The notes beneath the pieces were generated by a model. It saw nothing but the letters and a program-made list of their open reading frames with translations. It did not search any database and was not told where the DNA came from. DNA of 64,000 nt from Phenylobacterium sp. (GTDB taxonomy: Bacteria > Pseudomonadota > Alphaproteobacteria > Caulobacterales > Caulobacteraceae). Shown here piece by piece: positions 8,760 to 17,556 of the stretch. Every line of letters begins with the position of its first letter. The first letter of the stretch is position 1. The stretch spans positions 186,001-250,000 of the forward strand of contig JADBYZ010000001.1 in assembly GCA_020402745.1 (NCBI GenBank), in the 5' to 3' direction. A program made the position numbers and the translations under genes.

Positions 8760-9053
8760 CGTGGCGATGCGCGGTAACGGCTTCACATCGAGAAGCGGGC
8801 CGCCGCCGGAGCCGGCGACCCCGTCGACAGAAGATCAGCAAAGCGGCCAAGCTTGTGATGCGGATCCGACGGGTTGGGTAGCCCGTACCCTCGGGATCAG
8901 ACAGGTCGGCCTCCACGAAGGCGATCCGAGCCTGTCCCATCCTGTCGGGAAGATCGCCGCGGCTGCGCCCCGCCGGGCGAAGGCCTCGAAGAGAGCGTAG
9001 CCGATGGCCCGCGAGGCCCCGGCGATGCAGATCGTGCGTCCTTGAAAGTCCAC
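8760..9053 (-). pseudogene. Short-chain dehydrogenase (SDR) pseudogene
   Basis: From the ATG at 9053 the frame encodes a clear SDR start with the Rossmann turn ICIAGASRAIGYALFEAFA. Similarity then jumps to a second frame (RIAFVEADLSDPEG, the DxxD segment after beta 3) and probably a third, so at least one frameshift interrupts it. The catalytic Ser-Tyr-Lys half is absent. With the Crp/Fnr remnant at 9091-9240 it fills the gap 8750-9238; nothing functional is seen there. Confidence 0.65.
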
Positions 9054-9090
9054 GAGCCTCTCCGTTCATTGGCGGGCGCCGAGAAAGGCC

Positions 9091-9240
9091 AACTCTAGCT
9101 TCCAGGCCTGGCTCCTCGAAGATAAGCGCCAGAGGGAGGAGGACCTACTGTGCCTCACCGCGGAGGCGAGGTACCTCGCCTTCATCCGCCGCGATCCGGA
9201 CCTGTCGCAACGTCTGGAACTGCAGGAGATCGCCGCCTTC
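9091..9240 (+). pseudogene. Crp/Fnr-family regulator, C-terminal remnant
   Basis: A 50-codon open stretch reads LTAEARYLAFIRRDPDLSQR and then LELQEIAAF. This matches the linker and first HTH helix of Crp/Fnr regulators of the type RYxxxLxxxPxLxxRxPxxxIAxYLG. Stop codons lie just upstream, and the recognition helix is lost where the VOC gene begins (its stop codon overlaps this end). Only this piece of the gene survives. Confidence 0.6.
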
Positions 9241-9607
9241 AGTCGTCCACGACATTGGAGAAGGTCAGGCGGTTGCCGAAGGGATCCCAGACGGTGAAGT
9301 CGCGAGTCCCCCAGGGCGTATCCTCCACCTGGGGACGGGCGTGCGGGTTGGCCCGGGCCTGGAGCTCGGCGCACAGGGCGTCCACGTCCGAGGTCACGAA
9401 CCGCACCGAGGCGCCCGGGCTGGCGTCGCCGTAGTGGGCGGAAAGGTGAAGGGTCAGGCCGTCCCGGCTGACCGCCAGGTAGAGGGGGGCGGTGGGCTCG
9501 AAGCGGTGCTCGAAGTCGACCTGGAAACCGAGGAAATCGAGATAGAAGGCGCGGGCCAGCGCTTCATCAAAGATCCGCAAAACGGGGGTGGATCGCAGCA
9601 GGCTCAT
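9239..9607 (-). CDS. VOC-family protein (glyoxalase/bleomycin-resistance fold)
   Basis: A 122-residue cytosolic protein with two beta-alpha-beta-beta-beta modules. The N-terminal STPVLRIFDEALARAFYLDF and C-terminal FTVWDPFGNRLTF are the standard VOC repeats. LHLSAHYGDASPGA in the middle is typical of the bleomycin-binding-protein branch. Metal-binding residues cannot be assigned with confidence. Such proteins bind drugs or act as isomerases/dioxygenases; the function here is open. It overlaps the end of the Crp/Fnr remnant and is monocistronic. Confidence 0.8.
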   Translation of the reverse strand: MSLLRSTPVLRIFDEALARAFYLDFLGFQVDFEHRFEPTAPLYLAVSRDGLTLHLSAHYGDASPGASVRFVTSDVDALCAELQARANPHARPQVEDTPWGTRDFTVWDPFGNRLTFSNVVDD

Positions 9608-9693
9608 GCAGGGGAAGCTCCGGATTGGCGTCCGCGCGTGAGCCTAGCAGGGTGCGCCTATCCGCCAAACACCCGATGGACCTCGCCCCAGCT

Positions 9694-10473
9694 TCAGGCT
9701 CCACCCCCGGAGCCGTCTCCCTCATCTGTCCGTCTTGCGATGTAGAAGCCGTAGCCGAAGTAGGCGCCGAGCGCCTCGTAAAGACGGATCTCCCGAATCT
9801 CGGCCTCCACAATCTCGCGCGCTGCGGCCGAGGACGAGTTCGCCTCGACGAAGGCCGCGAACCTTCTTTCCATGGGCCTGTAGAAGTTCTCGAGCCAGCA
9901 GGACTCCGGCAGCACGAAGTAGCCCAGCGGGCTGTAGCCCTGCTTCTCCAGCACCGCCATCTTCGCCGCGGCGGTGTCGACCTCGCTGTAGGCGCTCAGC
10001 CAGTGCGCCTCCAGGTCCGGTGGCCGGGTCGCCGTCAGCCAGGTCAACTCCGACACGGCGAGTATGCCGCCGGGCTTCAGGAACCTGCGCCAGGCCGCGA
10101 CCCCGGCCTCAAACCCCATGTTGTAGATGGCGCCTTCCGACCAGATGGCGTCGAGCTCACCCTCTGCAAAGGGAAGGCTTGTCATTGGGCAGGCGAGCGT
10201 CCGGACCCTGTCGCCGAGCCCCGCTGCGTCCGCCTCAGCCCGGAGCCGATCGAGAAAGGCGGGTACGAGGTCAACGGCGGTCACCTGGGCCCCGAGGCTG
10301 GCGGCCAGCACCATTGTGGCGGCGCCGGTTCCACACCCGATGTCCGCGATCCTGAGGTCGGGCGATGGCGACAGGCCGGCGATCTGGATCGCCAACCGGG
10401 TCTGCGCCTCACCGCCCGGACCCTGGCGGGCCCCTCCCCCATGCAGTTCAGCCATCAGTCGGAGGTAATCCAT
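9694..10473 (-). CDS. Class I SAM-dependent methyltransferase
   Basis: A 259-residue cytosolic methyltransferase. Motif I is IADIGCGTGAATMVLA near residue 42, followed by AVDLVPAFLDRL (acidic residue binding the ribose), and ALGDRVRT-type and LPFAEGELDAIWSEGAIYN segments (motifs II/III), then FLKPGGILAVSE. The frame runs open to 10785, but the added residues resemble no family and the ATG at 10473 follows GGGGA, so it is chosen. It is divergent from the SDR gene. The substrate is probably a small molecule; not identified. Confidence 0.8.
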   Translation of the reverse strand: MDYLRLMAELHGGGARQGPGGEAQTRLAIQIAGLSPSPDLRIADIGCGTGAATMVLAASLGAQVTAVDLVPAFLDRLRAEADAAGLGDRVRTLACPMTSLPFAEGELDAIWSEGAIYNMGFEAGVAAWRRFLKPGGILAVSELTWLTATRPPDLEAHWLSAYSEVDTAAAKMAVLEKQGYSPLGYFVLPESCWLENFYRPMERRFAAFVEANSSSAAAREIVEAEIREIRLYEALGAYFGYGFYIARRTDEGDGSGGGA

Positions 10474-10593
10474 TCGTTCATTTCCCCACCGGAGCCTCTC
10501 AACTGGCCCTTCGAATGAGCCTGCCCGGCTCCTGAGTTCCGGCACAAGGCCCGATATGCGCCTGGGCCGGGAGAGATCGCACATGGAGGGCCG

Positions 10594-10615
10594 GGTCCGG
10601 CTTGCGAAGCGGACC
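10594..10615. promoter_or_regulatory. Inverted repeat in the divergent methyltransferase/SDR promoter region
   Basis: GGTCCG (10594-10599) and CGGACC (10610-10615) form perfect arms around a ten-base centre with a further CTT/AAG pairing. It sits between two divergently transcribed genes and could be an operator or simply a hairpin. Confidence 0.3.
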
Positions 10616-10698
10616 GAACGGTTCAGAATGCGGCCCATCTTGACCGGAAGCTTCGGCAATCCTGGCCTCGCCAGCCCGCCCACTTGAAGGAGCAGATC

Positions 10699-11487
10699 AT
10701 GTCCAAACCCGTCTGCCTCATCCTCGGCGCCGGCGCGGGCATCGGCGGCAATGTCGCAAAGCGCTTCGCCCGCGAGGGCTACCATGCCTGTCTTGCGCGC
10801 CGCAGCGACAGGGCGGGCCTGGACAGGCTGGTGGCCGAGATCGAGGCGGAAGGCGGCTCCGCCAGCGGCTACATGGTCAATGCGGTCGACGAAGGCAGCA
10901 TCGAGCAGCTGGTGACCGATATCGAAGCCGATGTTGGCCCGATCACTGTCGCGGTGTTCAACCTTGGCGCCCAGATCGGAGACCGAGGCCTGGCGAGCAC
11001 ATCGCTCAAGGCCTTCGAGATGGGGTGGCGGATGGCCACCCTGAGCCTCTTCCGACTGGCCCAGGTGCTGTTCCCCTATATGGAGGCGCGCGGTTCAGGG
11101 GTACTGCTCGTGACCTCCGCCACCTCAGCCATGCGCGGCAACGCCGGACAGCATTCCCATGCGGCGGCCATCGGCGGGCGGCGCATGCTGTGCCAGTCGC
11201 TCAATGCCCAGTTCGCCAGCAAGGGCATCCACGTCGCCCACATCGTCGTTGACGGCGCTGTGGACGCGCCGGACACCCTCGGGAAACTGCTGGGTCCCGA
11301 GCGATTCCAGGCGCTTCGTGAGACCAAGGGCCTGGAACATGACGGCCTGATCCTGCCCGCCGAAGTGGCCAACACCTACTTTCATCTGGCGCACCAGCAC
11401 CGTTCGGCCTGGACCTTCGAGCTGGACCTGCGCGCCTTTTCCGACCTCGCCTGGTGGAACCACGCCGGCAGCCCCACCCTGAAGTAG
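10699..11487 (+). CDS. SDR-fold protein lacking the catalytic Tyr and Lys
   Basis: A 262-residue protein with a normal NAD(P) Rossmann start, CLILGAGAGIGGNVAKRFA, and an NLGA segment in place of NNAG. At the active site, where SDR enzymes read YxxxK, it reads HSHAAAIGGRRML: Tyr is replaced by His and Lys by Ile, although the upstream Ser (TSATS) is kept. Relatives with the same GIHVAHIVVDGAVD segment often already lack the Tyr but keep the Lys. It may be a binding protein or use a different chemistry. AAGGAG six bases upstream fixes the ATG at 10699. The 2-hydroxychromene-2-carboxylate isomerase-like gene follows 69 bases later, probably in one unit. Confidence 0.8.
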   Translation: MSKPVCLILGAGAGIGGNVAKRFAREGYHACLARRSDRAGLDRLVAEIEAEGGSASGYMVNAVDEGSIEQLVTDIEADVGPITVAVFNLGAQIGDRGLASTSLKAFEMGWRMATLSLFRLAQVLFPYMEARGSGVLLVTSATSAMRGNAGQHSHAAAIGGRRMLCQSLNAQFASKGIHVAHIVVDGAVDAPDTLGKLLGPERFQALRETKGLEHDGLILPAEVANTYFHLAHQHRSAWTFELDLRAFSDLAWWNHAGSPTLK

Positions 11488-11556
11488 GACCCCTTCCCAT
11501 CGGCGGGCGGCGGAGGCAGGTGACCTCTGCGAGACGCCCGCCCCCAGGAGAGCGAC

Positions 11557-12168
11557 ATGAGCAAGACCCTTGAACTGATCTTCGATTTCGTGAGTCCCAA
11601 CGCCTATCTGGTCTGGCGACCCCTGCGCGAGATCGCCGCACGGCAGGGGGCGGACCTCAGGATCACGCCGGTCTTCCTGGGCGGCATGCACAAGCTGACG
11701 GGGAACGCCCCACCCTTCATCCGGGACGCCGAAGTGAAGGGCAAGAACGCCTACGCCTCGCTGGAAATGCAGCGCTTCATCAAGAAGCATGGCCTCAACA
11801 GATTCAGGATGAACCCGAAGTTCCCCTTCAACCCCGTGAACCTGCTGCGGATGCTGGTCTCTCTGGAGGGTGAAGACCATATCCGCTTCATCGAGGCGCT
11901 GAATCCCGCCATCTGGGAGCGGGAGCTGGATGTCGCTGACGCCGGAGCGGTCGCCGCCGTGCTGACCGAAGCCGGCTTCGACGCCGAGGCCCTCTCCGCG
12001 CGGACACAGGACGCAGCGATCAAGCAGGCTCTGATCGACAATACCGAGCGCGCGGTCGAGCGTGGGACCTTCGGCATTCCCACCTTCTACATCGGCGACG
12101 AGATGTTCTTCGGGAAGGAACGCCTCGGGCAGATTGAGGAAATGCTGGCGGATAGCGGATCAAACTGA
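11557..12168 (+). CDS. 2-hydroxychromene-2-carboxylate isomerase-like protein (DsbA/GST-kappa fold)
   Basis: A 203-residue cytosolic protein of the HCCA isomerase family, which interconverts 2-hydroxychromene-2-carboxylate and trans-o-hydroxybenzylidenepyruvate in naphthalene-type degradation using glutathione. The N-terminal LELIFDFVSPNAYLVW carries the catalytic Ser in the thioredoxin-like position. The C-terminal GIPTFYIGDEMFFGKERL, with the cis-Pro, is diagnostic. AGGAG precedes the ATG. Many paralogs act on other aromatic or lipid substrates, so the exact reaction is uncertain; the neighbouring SDR-fold and MFS genes suggest a small catabolic unit. Confidence 0.82.
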   Translation: MSKTLELIFDFVSPNAYLVWRPLREIAARQGADLRITPVFLGGMHKLTGNAPPFIRDAEVKGKNAYASLEMQRFIKKHGLNRFRMNPKFPFNPVNLLRMLVSLEGEDHIRFIEALNPAIWERELDVADAGAVAAVLTEAGFDAEALSARTQDAAIKQALIDNTERAVERGTFGIPTFYIGDEMFFGKERLGQIEEMLADSGSN

Positions 12169-12445
12169 GACCTCTTCTGACCTGCCCGGTTGCCGGCGCC
12201 AGTCTGTCAGCCCGTGTTCGACCCGGCCTAAACAGCCGGTCAACGCTTTCGACTTAAGCTTTCGGGCCGGAATCCGCCCTCGGGCCCAATTCTGGTTAGG
12301 GCCACAGGAAACAACATCAAAATGCCTTGGTGTCGTCTGAATCCCTGCAATGATGCGTCCGCCGCACGCCTGACACCCCGGAGCCCCGGGACGGCGGCCC
12401 CCGTTCGCGGCCGGAGCGCCGCGGGGCCGGGTGTAGACCCCTTGA

Positions 12446-13972
12446 ATGGAGCCTGCATTGTCGACCGATCTGACCCAAGCCACACCCGCCAGCCCCGACC
12501 CCGCAACGCCCGGACAGCCGCTCACTCCCGGCCAGGTGCGTTACGCCCTGTGGCTCCTTCTCATCATCTACACGCTGAACTTTCTCGATCGCCAGATCGT
12601 CAACATTCTCGCTGGCCCCATCAAGGCGGAGTTCAACCTCTCCAACACCCAGATGGGCCTGCTGACCGGCCTCGCCTTCGCCTTTGTCTACACAGTCCTC
12701 GGCATCCCGATCGCGCGGTATGCCGACCGCTTCTCCTCTAACCGCGTCGGTATCATCGCCGCAGCACTTGTGGTGTGGTCGATGTTCACCGCCCTGTGCG
12801 GCCTCGCCCAGAACTTCCTCCAGCTCCTCCTGGCGCGGGTTGGCGTCGGGATTGGCGAGGCCGGCTGCACACCGCCCGCCCACTCGCTGATCTCGGATAC
12901 GGCTCCGCCGGAGAAGCGCGCCTCCGCCCTGGCCTTCTATTCCATGGGCGTGCCCATCGGCACCTTCTTCGCCTTCGCCTTCGGCGGCTGGATCGCACAG
13001 GCCCTCGACTGGCGCTGGGCCTTCCTGATGGTCGGTCTGCCCGGCGTGCTGCTGGCGGCCATAGCCTGGTTTACCATCAGGGAACCCCGCAAGCTTGGCC
13101 TGATCGCGCCGCCGAAGGCGGATGCGCCGACCCTGAGTTTCGGTCAGGCCCTGAAGGCGCTCGGATCCATCCGGTCCTATTGGTTCGCCAGCTTCGGCGC
13201 CGCCGTGCTCGCCTTCATCGGCTACGGTCAGATCGCCTTCCTTGGGATCTTCTATGGCGAGGTTCACACCACCCCCCTGGCCCAGATCGGACTGGCCCTC
13301 GCGATCGTCATCGGAATCGGCGGGGCCGTCGGGACCTATGCGGGGGGGCAGATCGCGGACGCCGCCGCCAAGAAGGATACCCGCGCCTATTTCGGCGTAC
13401 CGGCCATCGCCATGATCGCCTCGACCCCGCTCTTCTTCGTCGCCATGCTTCTGCCGAGCGGCCCGCCCGGCCTTTCGGGAGGATTGGGCGACCCGACGTT
13501 CTGGTCGCTCGCCCTCCTCATTGTCCCGATCCTCCTGAACTCCCTTTGGTACGGGCCTGTCTACGCCTCAATCCAGGGCGTGGTTGGACCGGAGCTTCGG
13601 GCCTCCGCGGTCGCCATCATGCTGTTCATCGTCAACATGATCGGGCTTGGCTTCGGCCCCACCCTGCTCGGCATGCTCGCCGACGGGCTCAGCAACTGGC
13701 GGCTTGCGGACCTCATCGCCGTCGGCAAGGACTTCAACTCGGCCTGTCTTCCGATGTTCGCCGACAACCGTCTGATAGCTGCCGGCCAGCTGGGACAGGG
13801 CCTCGCCGCCGCCAATCCGGAGCTGGCGGCCGCCTGCAGCCTGGCCCGTGACGATGGGCTGCGTTGGGGCCTGATCGTGAGTGGGCTCATCGGTCTCGTG
13901 GCTGTCGCGCTCTTCTGGCTCGGCAGGGGCTCGATCCGGGAGGACCTCGCCCGGGCCAACGCCAGGTCCTGA
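12446..13972 (+). CDS. Spinster-type MFS transporter
   Basis: A 508-residue inner-membrane carrier with 12 predicted helices. TM1 contains NFLDRQIVNILAGPIKAEF and the next helix LTGLAFAFVYTVLGIPIARY with ADRFSSNRV (motif A), the pattern of proteobacterial spinster-like proteins. A long loop-rich segment precedes the last helix. These carriers are widespread in sphingomonads and caulobacters next to aromatic, steroid or terpenoid catabolic genes; the substrate is unknown. No clear ribosome-binding site precedes the ATG. The 277-base leader upstream shows no recognisable feature. Confidence 0.85.
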   Translation: MEPALSTDLTQATPASPDPATPGQPLTPGQVRYALWLLLIIYTLNFLDRQIVNILAGPIKAEFNLSNTQMGLLTGLAFAFVYTVLGIPIARYADRFSSNRVGIIAAALVVWSMFTALCGLAQNFLQLLLARVGVGIGEAGCTPPAHSLISDTAPPEKRASALAFYSMGVPIGTFFAFAFGGWIAQALDWRWAFLMVGLPGVLLAAIAWFTIREPRKLGLIAPPKADAPTLSFGQALKALGSIRSYWFASFGAAVLAFIGYGQIAFLGIFYGEVHTTPLAQIGLALAIVIGIGGAVGTYAGGQIADAAAKKDTRAYFGVPAIAMIASTPLFFVAMLLPSGPPGLSGGLGDPTFWSLALLIVPILLNSLWYGPVYASIQGVVGPELRASAVAIMLFIVNMIGLGFGPTLLGMLADGLSNWRLADLIAVGKDFNSACLPMFADNRLIAAGQLGQGLAAANPELAAACSLARDDGLRWGLIVSGLIGLVAVALFWLGRGSIREDLARANARS

Positions 13973-14025
13973 GAGGTTGGGGCCAGCGTCATGAATCTTT
14001 CGGCGTTCTATGGCAAAACATCGAC

Positions 14026-15426
14026 ATGACACAAACGGCCTCCCTTCCCTCCCGCCGGGGCCTTGTCCTGTCGGCCGCGGCTCTCGCCTTCTCCGGCCTG
14101 GGCGCCCGCGCCGCCCAGGCGACCGAAAGCGGCGACATTATCGATCAGGTGCAGGGCTACGGGGCCCTGAAGCGCGATCCAGCCGGGGTGCTGGACCTGC
14201 CGGAGGGCTTCTCCTACCGGGTCTTGTCGTCCGCGGGCGAGATCATGGACGATGGGTTCATCACGCCCGACAAGTTCGACGGCATGGGATGCCTGTCCCT
14301 TCCAGACGGGCGTTTGGCGCTGGTGCGGAATCACGAGCTGGATCCCGACGAAATCCGGCTGGGCCCCACGGGCGGTCGACCGGAGCTTGAGGCCCGGCTC
14401 GCCACCCTGCCCGCCTATGATCGCCGGGCTGATGGACGGGTCCTGCCCGGCGGGGTGACAACCCTGGTGGTCGATCCCGCCGGCGGTCGGCGTGTGCGCG
14501 AGTCCCTGACTCTCGCGGGGACTGTTGTGAACTGCGCCGGCGGCGCCACGCCCTGGGGCTCATGGCTGACCTGCGAGGAGACAACAATCTCGGCTCCAAG
14601 GACGGGCGCCAGCCATGGCTGGGTCTTTGAGGTCCCGGCCAGCGCCACCGGGCCGGTTGCTCCAGTTCCCCTGACCGCCATGGGCCGCTTCAGGCATGAG
14701 GCGGCGGCGGTCGATCCGGAAACCGGGACGGTCTACCTGACGGAGGACAGGGAGGACGGGCTCCTGTACCGCTTCCTTCCCCGGTCGCCCGGTCGCCTTT
14801 CGGAAGGCGGAAGACTGCAGGCCCTGGCGTTTGAATCCGGCGGGAGTGACAGCCGGAACTGGCGTCGGGCTGACATGACCGTCGGCGAGGTCCGAGCCGT
14901 GCGCTGGATCGACCTCGATGAGGTGGAAAGCCCCAAGGATGACCTTCGCCTGCGAGGCCATGCTGCGGGCGGTGTCCTGTTCGCCCGGGGTGAGGGCATT
15001 CATCTGGCGACGAGGCCTGAGGGGGGATGCGATGTCTTCTTCACCTGCACCTCGGGGGGAGATCGGCGGCTTGGACAGATCTTCCGCTTGACGTCGCAGC
15101 CCAAGGCCGGGTCGGACAAGCTATGCCTCTTCCTGGAATCCCGGGATCCGCGGGTGATGGACTATGCAGACAACTTGACCATAGCCCCCTGGGGGCACCT
15201 CGTGGTCTGCGAGGATCGCGTCGGCCTTAAGACCAACCACCTCAGGGTCGTCACCTCCGCGGGCCAGGTCTGCGCCCTCGCCCGCCTCCGGATGAGAACC
15301 GAGCTGGCCGGAGCCTGCTTCTCGCCCGATGGCCGCATCCTGTTTGTGAACGCCTATTCACCCGGAAGGACCTTCGCCATCGAGGGGCCCTGGAGCGCCT
15401 TCAGCGAGACTCCGACTCCCGCCTGA
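14026..15426 (+). CDS. PhoX/DUF839-family protein with Tat signal
   Basis: A 466-residue periplasmic protein related to PhoX alkaline phosphatases, six-bladed beta-propeller enzymes using Ca2+ and Fe3+. The N terminus has SRRGLVLSAAALAFSGLGA, a twin-arginine signal ending near AQA at residue 32. Propeller landmarks are GMGCLSLPDGRLALVRNHE, TPWGSWLTCEET, and GRFRHEAAAVDPETGTVYLTED, which in PhoX hold metal ligands (the HE and E/ED pairs). It could be a phosphatase or another phosphoesterase of the same fold. The open frame extends upstream to 13864 inside the MFS gene, but only the ATG at 14026 gives a signal peptide. Confidence 0.8.
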   Translation: MTQTASLPSRRGLVLSAAALAFSGLGARAAQATESGDIIDQVQGYGALKRDPAGVLDLPEGFSYRVLSSAGEIMDDGFITPDKFDGMGCLSLPDGRLALVRNHELDPDEIRLGPTGGRPELEARLATLPAYDRRADGRVLPGGVTTLVVDPAGGRRVRESLTLAGTVVNCAGGATPWGSWLTCEETTISAPRTGASHGWVFEVPASATGPVAPVPLTAMGRFRHEAAAVDPETGTVYLTEDREDGLLYRFLPRSPGRLSEGGRLQALAFESGGSDSRNWRRADMTVGEVRAVRWIDLDEVESPKDDLRLRGHAAGGVLFARGEGIHLATRPEGGCDVFFTCTSGGDRRLGQIFRLTSQPKAGSDKLCLFLESRDPRVMDYADNLTIAPWGHLVVCEDRVGLKTNHLRVVTSAGQVCALARLRMRTELAGACFSPDGRILFVNAYSPGRTFAIEGPWSAFSETPTPA

Positions 15427-15459
15427 TCTCTGGCCTTTGGCGGGTCTATGCCCAACGGT

Positions 15460-16491
15460 TCAGAGGCGGATCAGCGGCCGGAAGGCGGAACTGGCGCCCA
15501 GGTCGTCGATGGCCTGGTTGATTTCCTCCAGGTCGTATCGGTTGCTCAGCAGGCGCTCGAGGGGAAGCTTTCCGTCGAGGTACATGCGGGCGAAGAGGGG
15601 GACGTCGCGGTCCGGGAGGGAAGCGCCGCCCCAGGTGCCCTTCAGGCCCTTCCCTGAGATCAGGTCATGCGGATCGACGGAGATCTTCTGACCCGCCGGC
15701 GGATGGGAAGCGAAGACGCACTGGCCGCCGAACTTGCGGGTGCTCTCGAAGGCTTGCTCGATCGTCTGCACTCGTCCGGCCGCCTCCACGGCGCAGTCCA
15801 CTCCCCGTCCCGACGTGAGGGAACGGATCGCGGTGACCGGATCCTCCCGGTTGGCGTCGATCACATGGGTGGCGCCGCAGTCGAGGGCCGCCTGAAGCTT
15901 GGCAGGGGCGATGTCCACGGCGATGATCGGATCGCAGCCGGCAGCCACCAGGGCCATGAGTGCGGTCAGGCCAATGCCGCCGAGGCCGAAGACCGCGGCG
16001 CTGGCGCCGGGTGCGGGCTTCAGTTCGTTTGTGACGATCCCGGCCCCGGTGGGCGCCGCGCATCCCAACAGCACCCCGATCTCGTCGGGTACGCCTTCCG
16101 GCAGGCGCTGGCACCGGTTCTCGGCGATCAGGGCGTGGGTGTTGAAGGTAGTGACAGCGCCGGCGTTCAGGTCGAGGCCCCGCCAGCGGTAGCGGATGGG
16201 ATCGGCGTCCAGGCCCTGCCCCTTGATCCAGCCCAGCACCACCCTGTCGCCTGGCGCCACCCGGGTGACCCCCTCCCCTACCGCCAGGACCGTCCCCACG
16301 CCCTCATGGCCCAGGAGGTGTGGCAGATAGGGGTCGAGCCCGCGGCCGCCACGGACCTCCATGACCTGGCTATGGCAAACGCCTGCGTGGGACAGGGCGA
16401 CGAAGACCTGTCCGCGACCTGGCGGCGGCGCCTCGACGTCTTCGAGGATCCGGAGAGGCTCGCCTGTCTGGAAGAGGACTGCAGCCTTCAT
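15460..16491 (-). CDS. Zinc-dependent alcohol dehydrogenase (MDR family)
   Basis: A 343-residue NAD(P)-dependent oxidoreductase. Catalytic zinc ligands are visible as GVCHSQ (Cys39) and GHEGVG (His/Glu near 60-61), with LLGCAAPTGAG (Cys near 150) as the third; the Rossmann motif is VFGLGGIGLTALMA. The four-cysteine structural zinc loop of classical ADHs is missing: its place is taken by RYRWRGLDLN. This is the last gene of a nine-gene minus-strand operon, 21 bases after the E1beta gene, so it probably reduces the carbonyl product of the ThDP step or oxidises a sugar alcohol. The exact substrate is inferred only. Confidence 0.85.
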   Translation of the reverse strand: MKAAVLFQTGEPLRILEDVEAPPPGRGQVFVALSHAGVCHSQVMEVRGGRGLDPYLPHLLGHEGVGTVLAVGEGVTRVAPGDRVVLGWIKGQGLDADPIRYRWRGLDLNAGAVTTFNTHALIAENRCQRLPEGVPDEIGVLLGCAAPTGAGIVTNELKPAPGASAAVFGLGGIGLTALMALVAAGCDPIIAVDIAPAKLQAALDCGATHVIDANREDPVTAIRSLTSGRGVDCAVEAAGRVQTIEQAFESTRKFGGQCVFASHPPAGQKISVDPHDLISGKGLKGTWGGASLPDRDVPLFARMYLDGKLPLERLLSNRYDLEEINQAIDDLGASSAFRPLIRL

Positions 16492-16512
16492 ATCGGCATT
16501 CCCACCATGTGT

Positions 16513-17556
16513 TCAGAAGGGACCCTGAAACTCGGCGCCGGGGACATCATGAGGATGGCTGCGCCGCGACAGCGAGGCGGACTCCAGCTGGAGCCCCAGC
16601 AGCTCACCAATGGCCGTGGCGATGTGCTCGGCGCGAACATGATAGCCCTGTGTCAGGGCGGGGCTGGTGGACTCTGGTGCATCAGGCATGGCCAAGCGAC
16701 GCGGCGGCGCGCGAAGATGTCCCCAGCAGCGGGTGGTGAGTCGGGCGATGATCTCCCCTGCAACGCCGCCGGTCTCATGGCCTGGATCCAGGACCAGGAG
16801 CCGGCCAGTCCTCTGAACGGAGGTCTCGATGGCCTCCCAGTCCAGGGGGCGGATCGAGCGGAGGTCGATCAGGTCGCAGGCGACTCCTTGCGCAGCGACG
16901 TGATCGACCGCCTGCAGGGCCTCGAGGCTCAGGATCGAACTGGCGACGACAGTCACGTCCCCGCCCTGCCGCAGTTGATGGGCCCTGCCGATGGGAACCC
17001 GGTGGTCACCCGCCGGAGTCTCGCCTCGGGCGCCGTGCAGCCACCGGTGCTCCAGGAAAATGACCGGATCCTCCCCGAAAATGGCGGAGAGCAGCAGGCC
17101 CTTGGCATCCGCGGGTGTGGCGGGGCTCACAACGCAGAGGCCGGGTATGTGGGCGAACACGGCCTGCAGATTCTGGGAATGTGTGGGTCCCTGTCCCCAG
17201 CCCCTTCCCAGGATCATCCGGATCGTCAGCGGAACCCCGCGACGCCCGCCAAACATGAAACGCCACTTGGCTGCGTTGTTGATGATCTGGTCCAGGGAAA
17301 GAAGAGCGAAGTCGAGCCTCTGGTGGGTCAGAACGGGCCGCAGCCCCCCCAAGGCGGCTCCGATCCCGACCCCGGTCATAGCGTTCTCTGCCGTCGGCAT
17401 GTCGAACACCCGGTCCTGGCCGAAACGTTGCTGCAGTCCCAGGGTCGTACCGAAGACCCCCTTGGGATCAGGAGCGCCCAGGCCATAGACGATCACCGAC
17501 GGGTCCTGCTCCAGGGCCACCGCCAGGGCGTCGCGTACCGCTTCGGCGTAGGTCAT
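16513..17556 (-). CDS. ThDP-dependent 2-oxoacid dehydrogenase-type E1, beta subunit
   Basis: A 347-residue homolog of pyruvate/acetoin dehydrogenase E1 beta. The cofactor-activating Glu sits in FDMPTAENAMTGVGIGAAL (Glu57), and GPTHSQNLQAVFAHIPGL carries the conserved active-site His. The C-terminal transketolase-C domain includes VVASSILSLEALQAV and IDLRSIRPLDWEAI. Its start overlaps the E1alpha stop by one base (TGATG), so the subunits are co-translated. No E2, E3 or lipoyl gene is nearby, which argues against a classical complex and for free-standing carboligation or decarboxylation in a sugar pathway, as in antibiotic pathways that use E1 pairs for two-carbon transfer. The last 25 residues are atypically polar. 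Confidence 0.87.
   Translation of the reverse strand: MTYAEAVRDALAVALEQDPSVIVYGLGAPDPKGVFGTTLGLQQRFGQDRVFDMPTAENAMTGVGIGAALGGLRPVLTHQRLDFALLSLDQIINNAAKWRFMFGGRRGVPLTIRMILGRGWGQGPTHSQNLQAVFAHIPGLCVVSPATPADAKGLLLSAIFGEDPVIFLEHRWLHGARGETPAGDHRVPIGRAHQLRQGGDVTVVASSILSLEALQAVDHVAAQGVACDLIDLRSIRPLDWEAIETSVQRTGRLLVLDPGHETGGVAGEIIARLTTRCWGHLRAPPRRLAMPDAPESTSPALTQGYHVRAEHIATAIGELLGLQLESASLSRRSHPHDVPGAEFQGPF

Noticed and set aside
8506-9069. Intact 187-residue minus-strand gene
   Set aside because: The frame mixes one SDR-like segment with unrelated antisense sequence of the membrane protein gene; better explained as a frameshifted SDR pseudogene.
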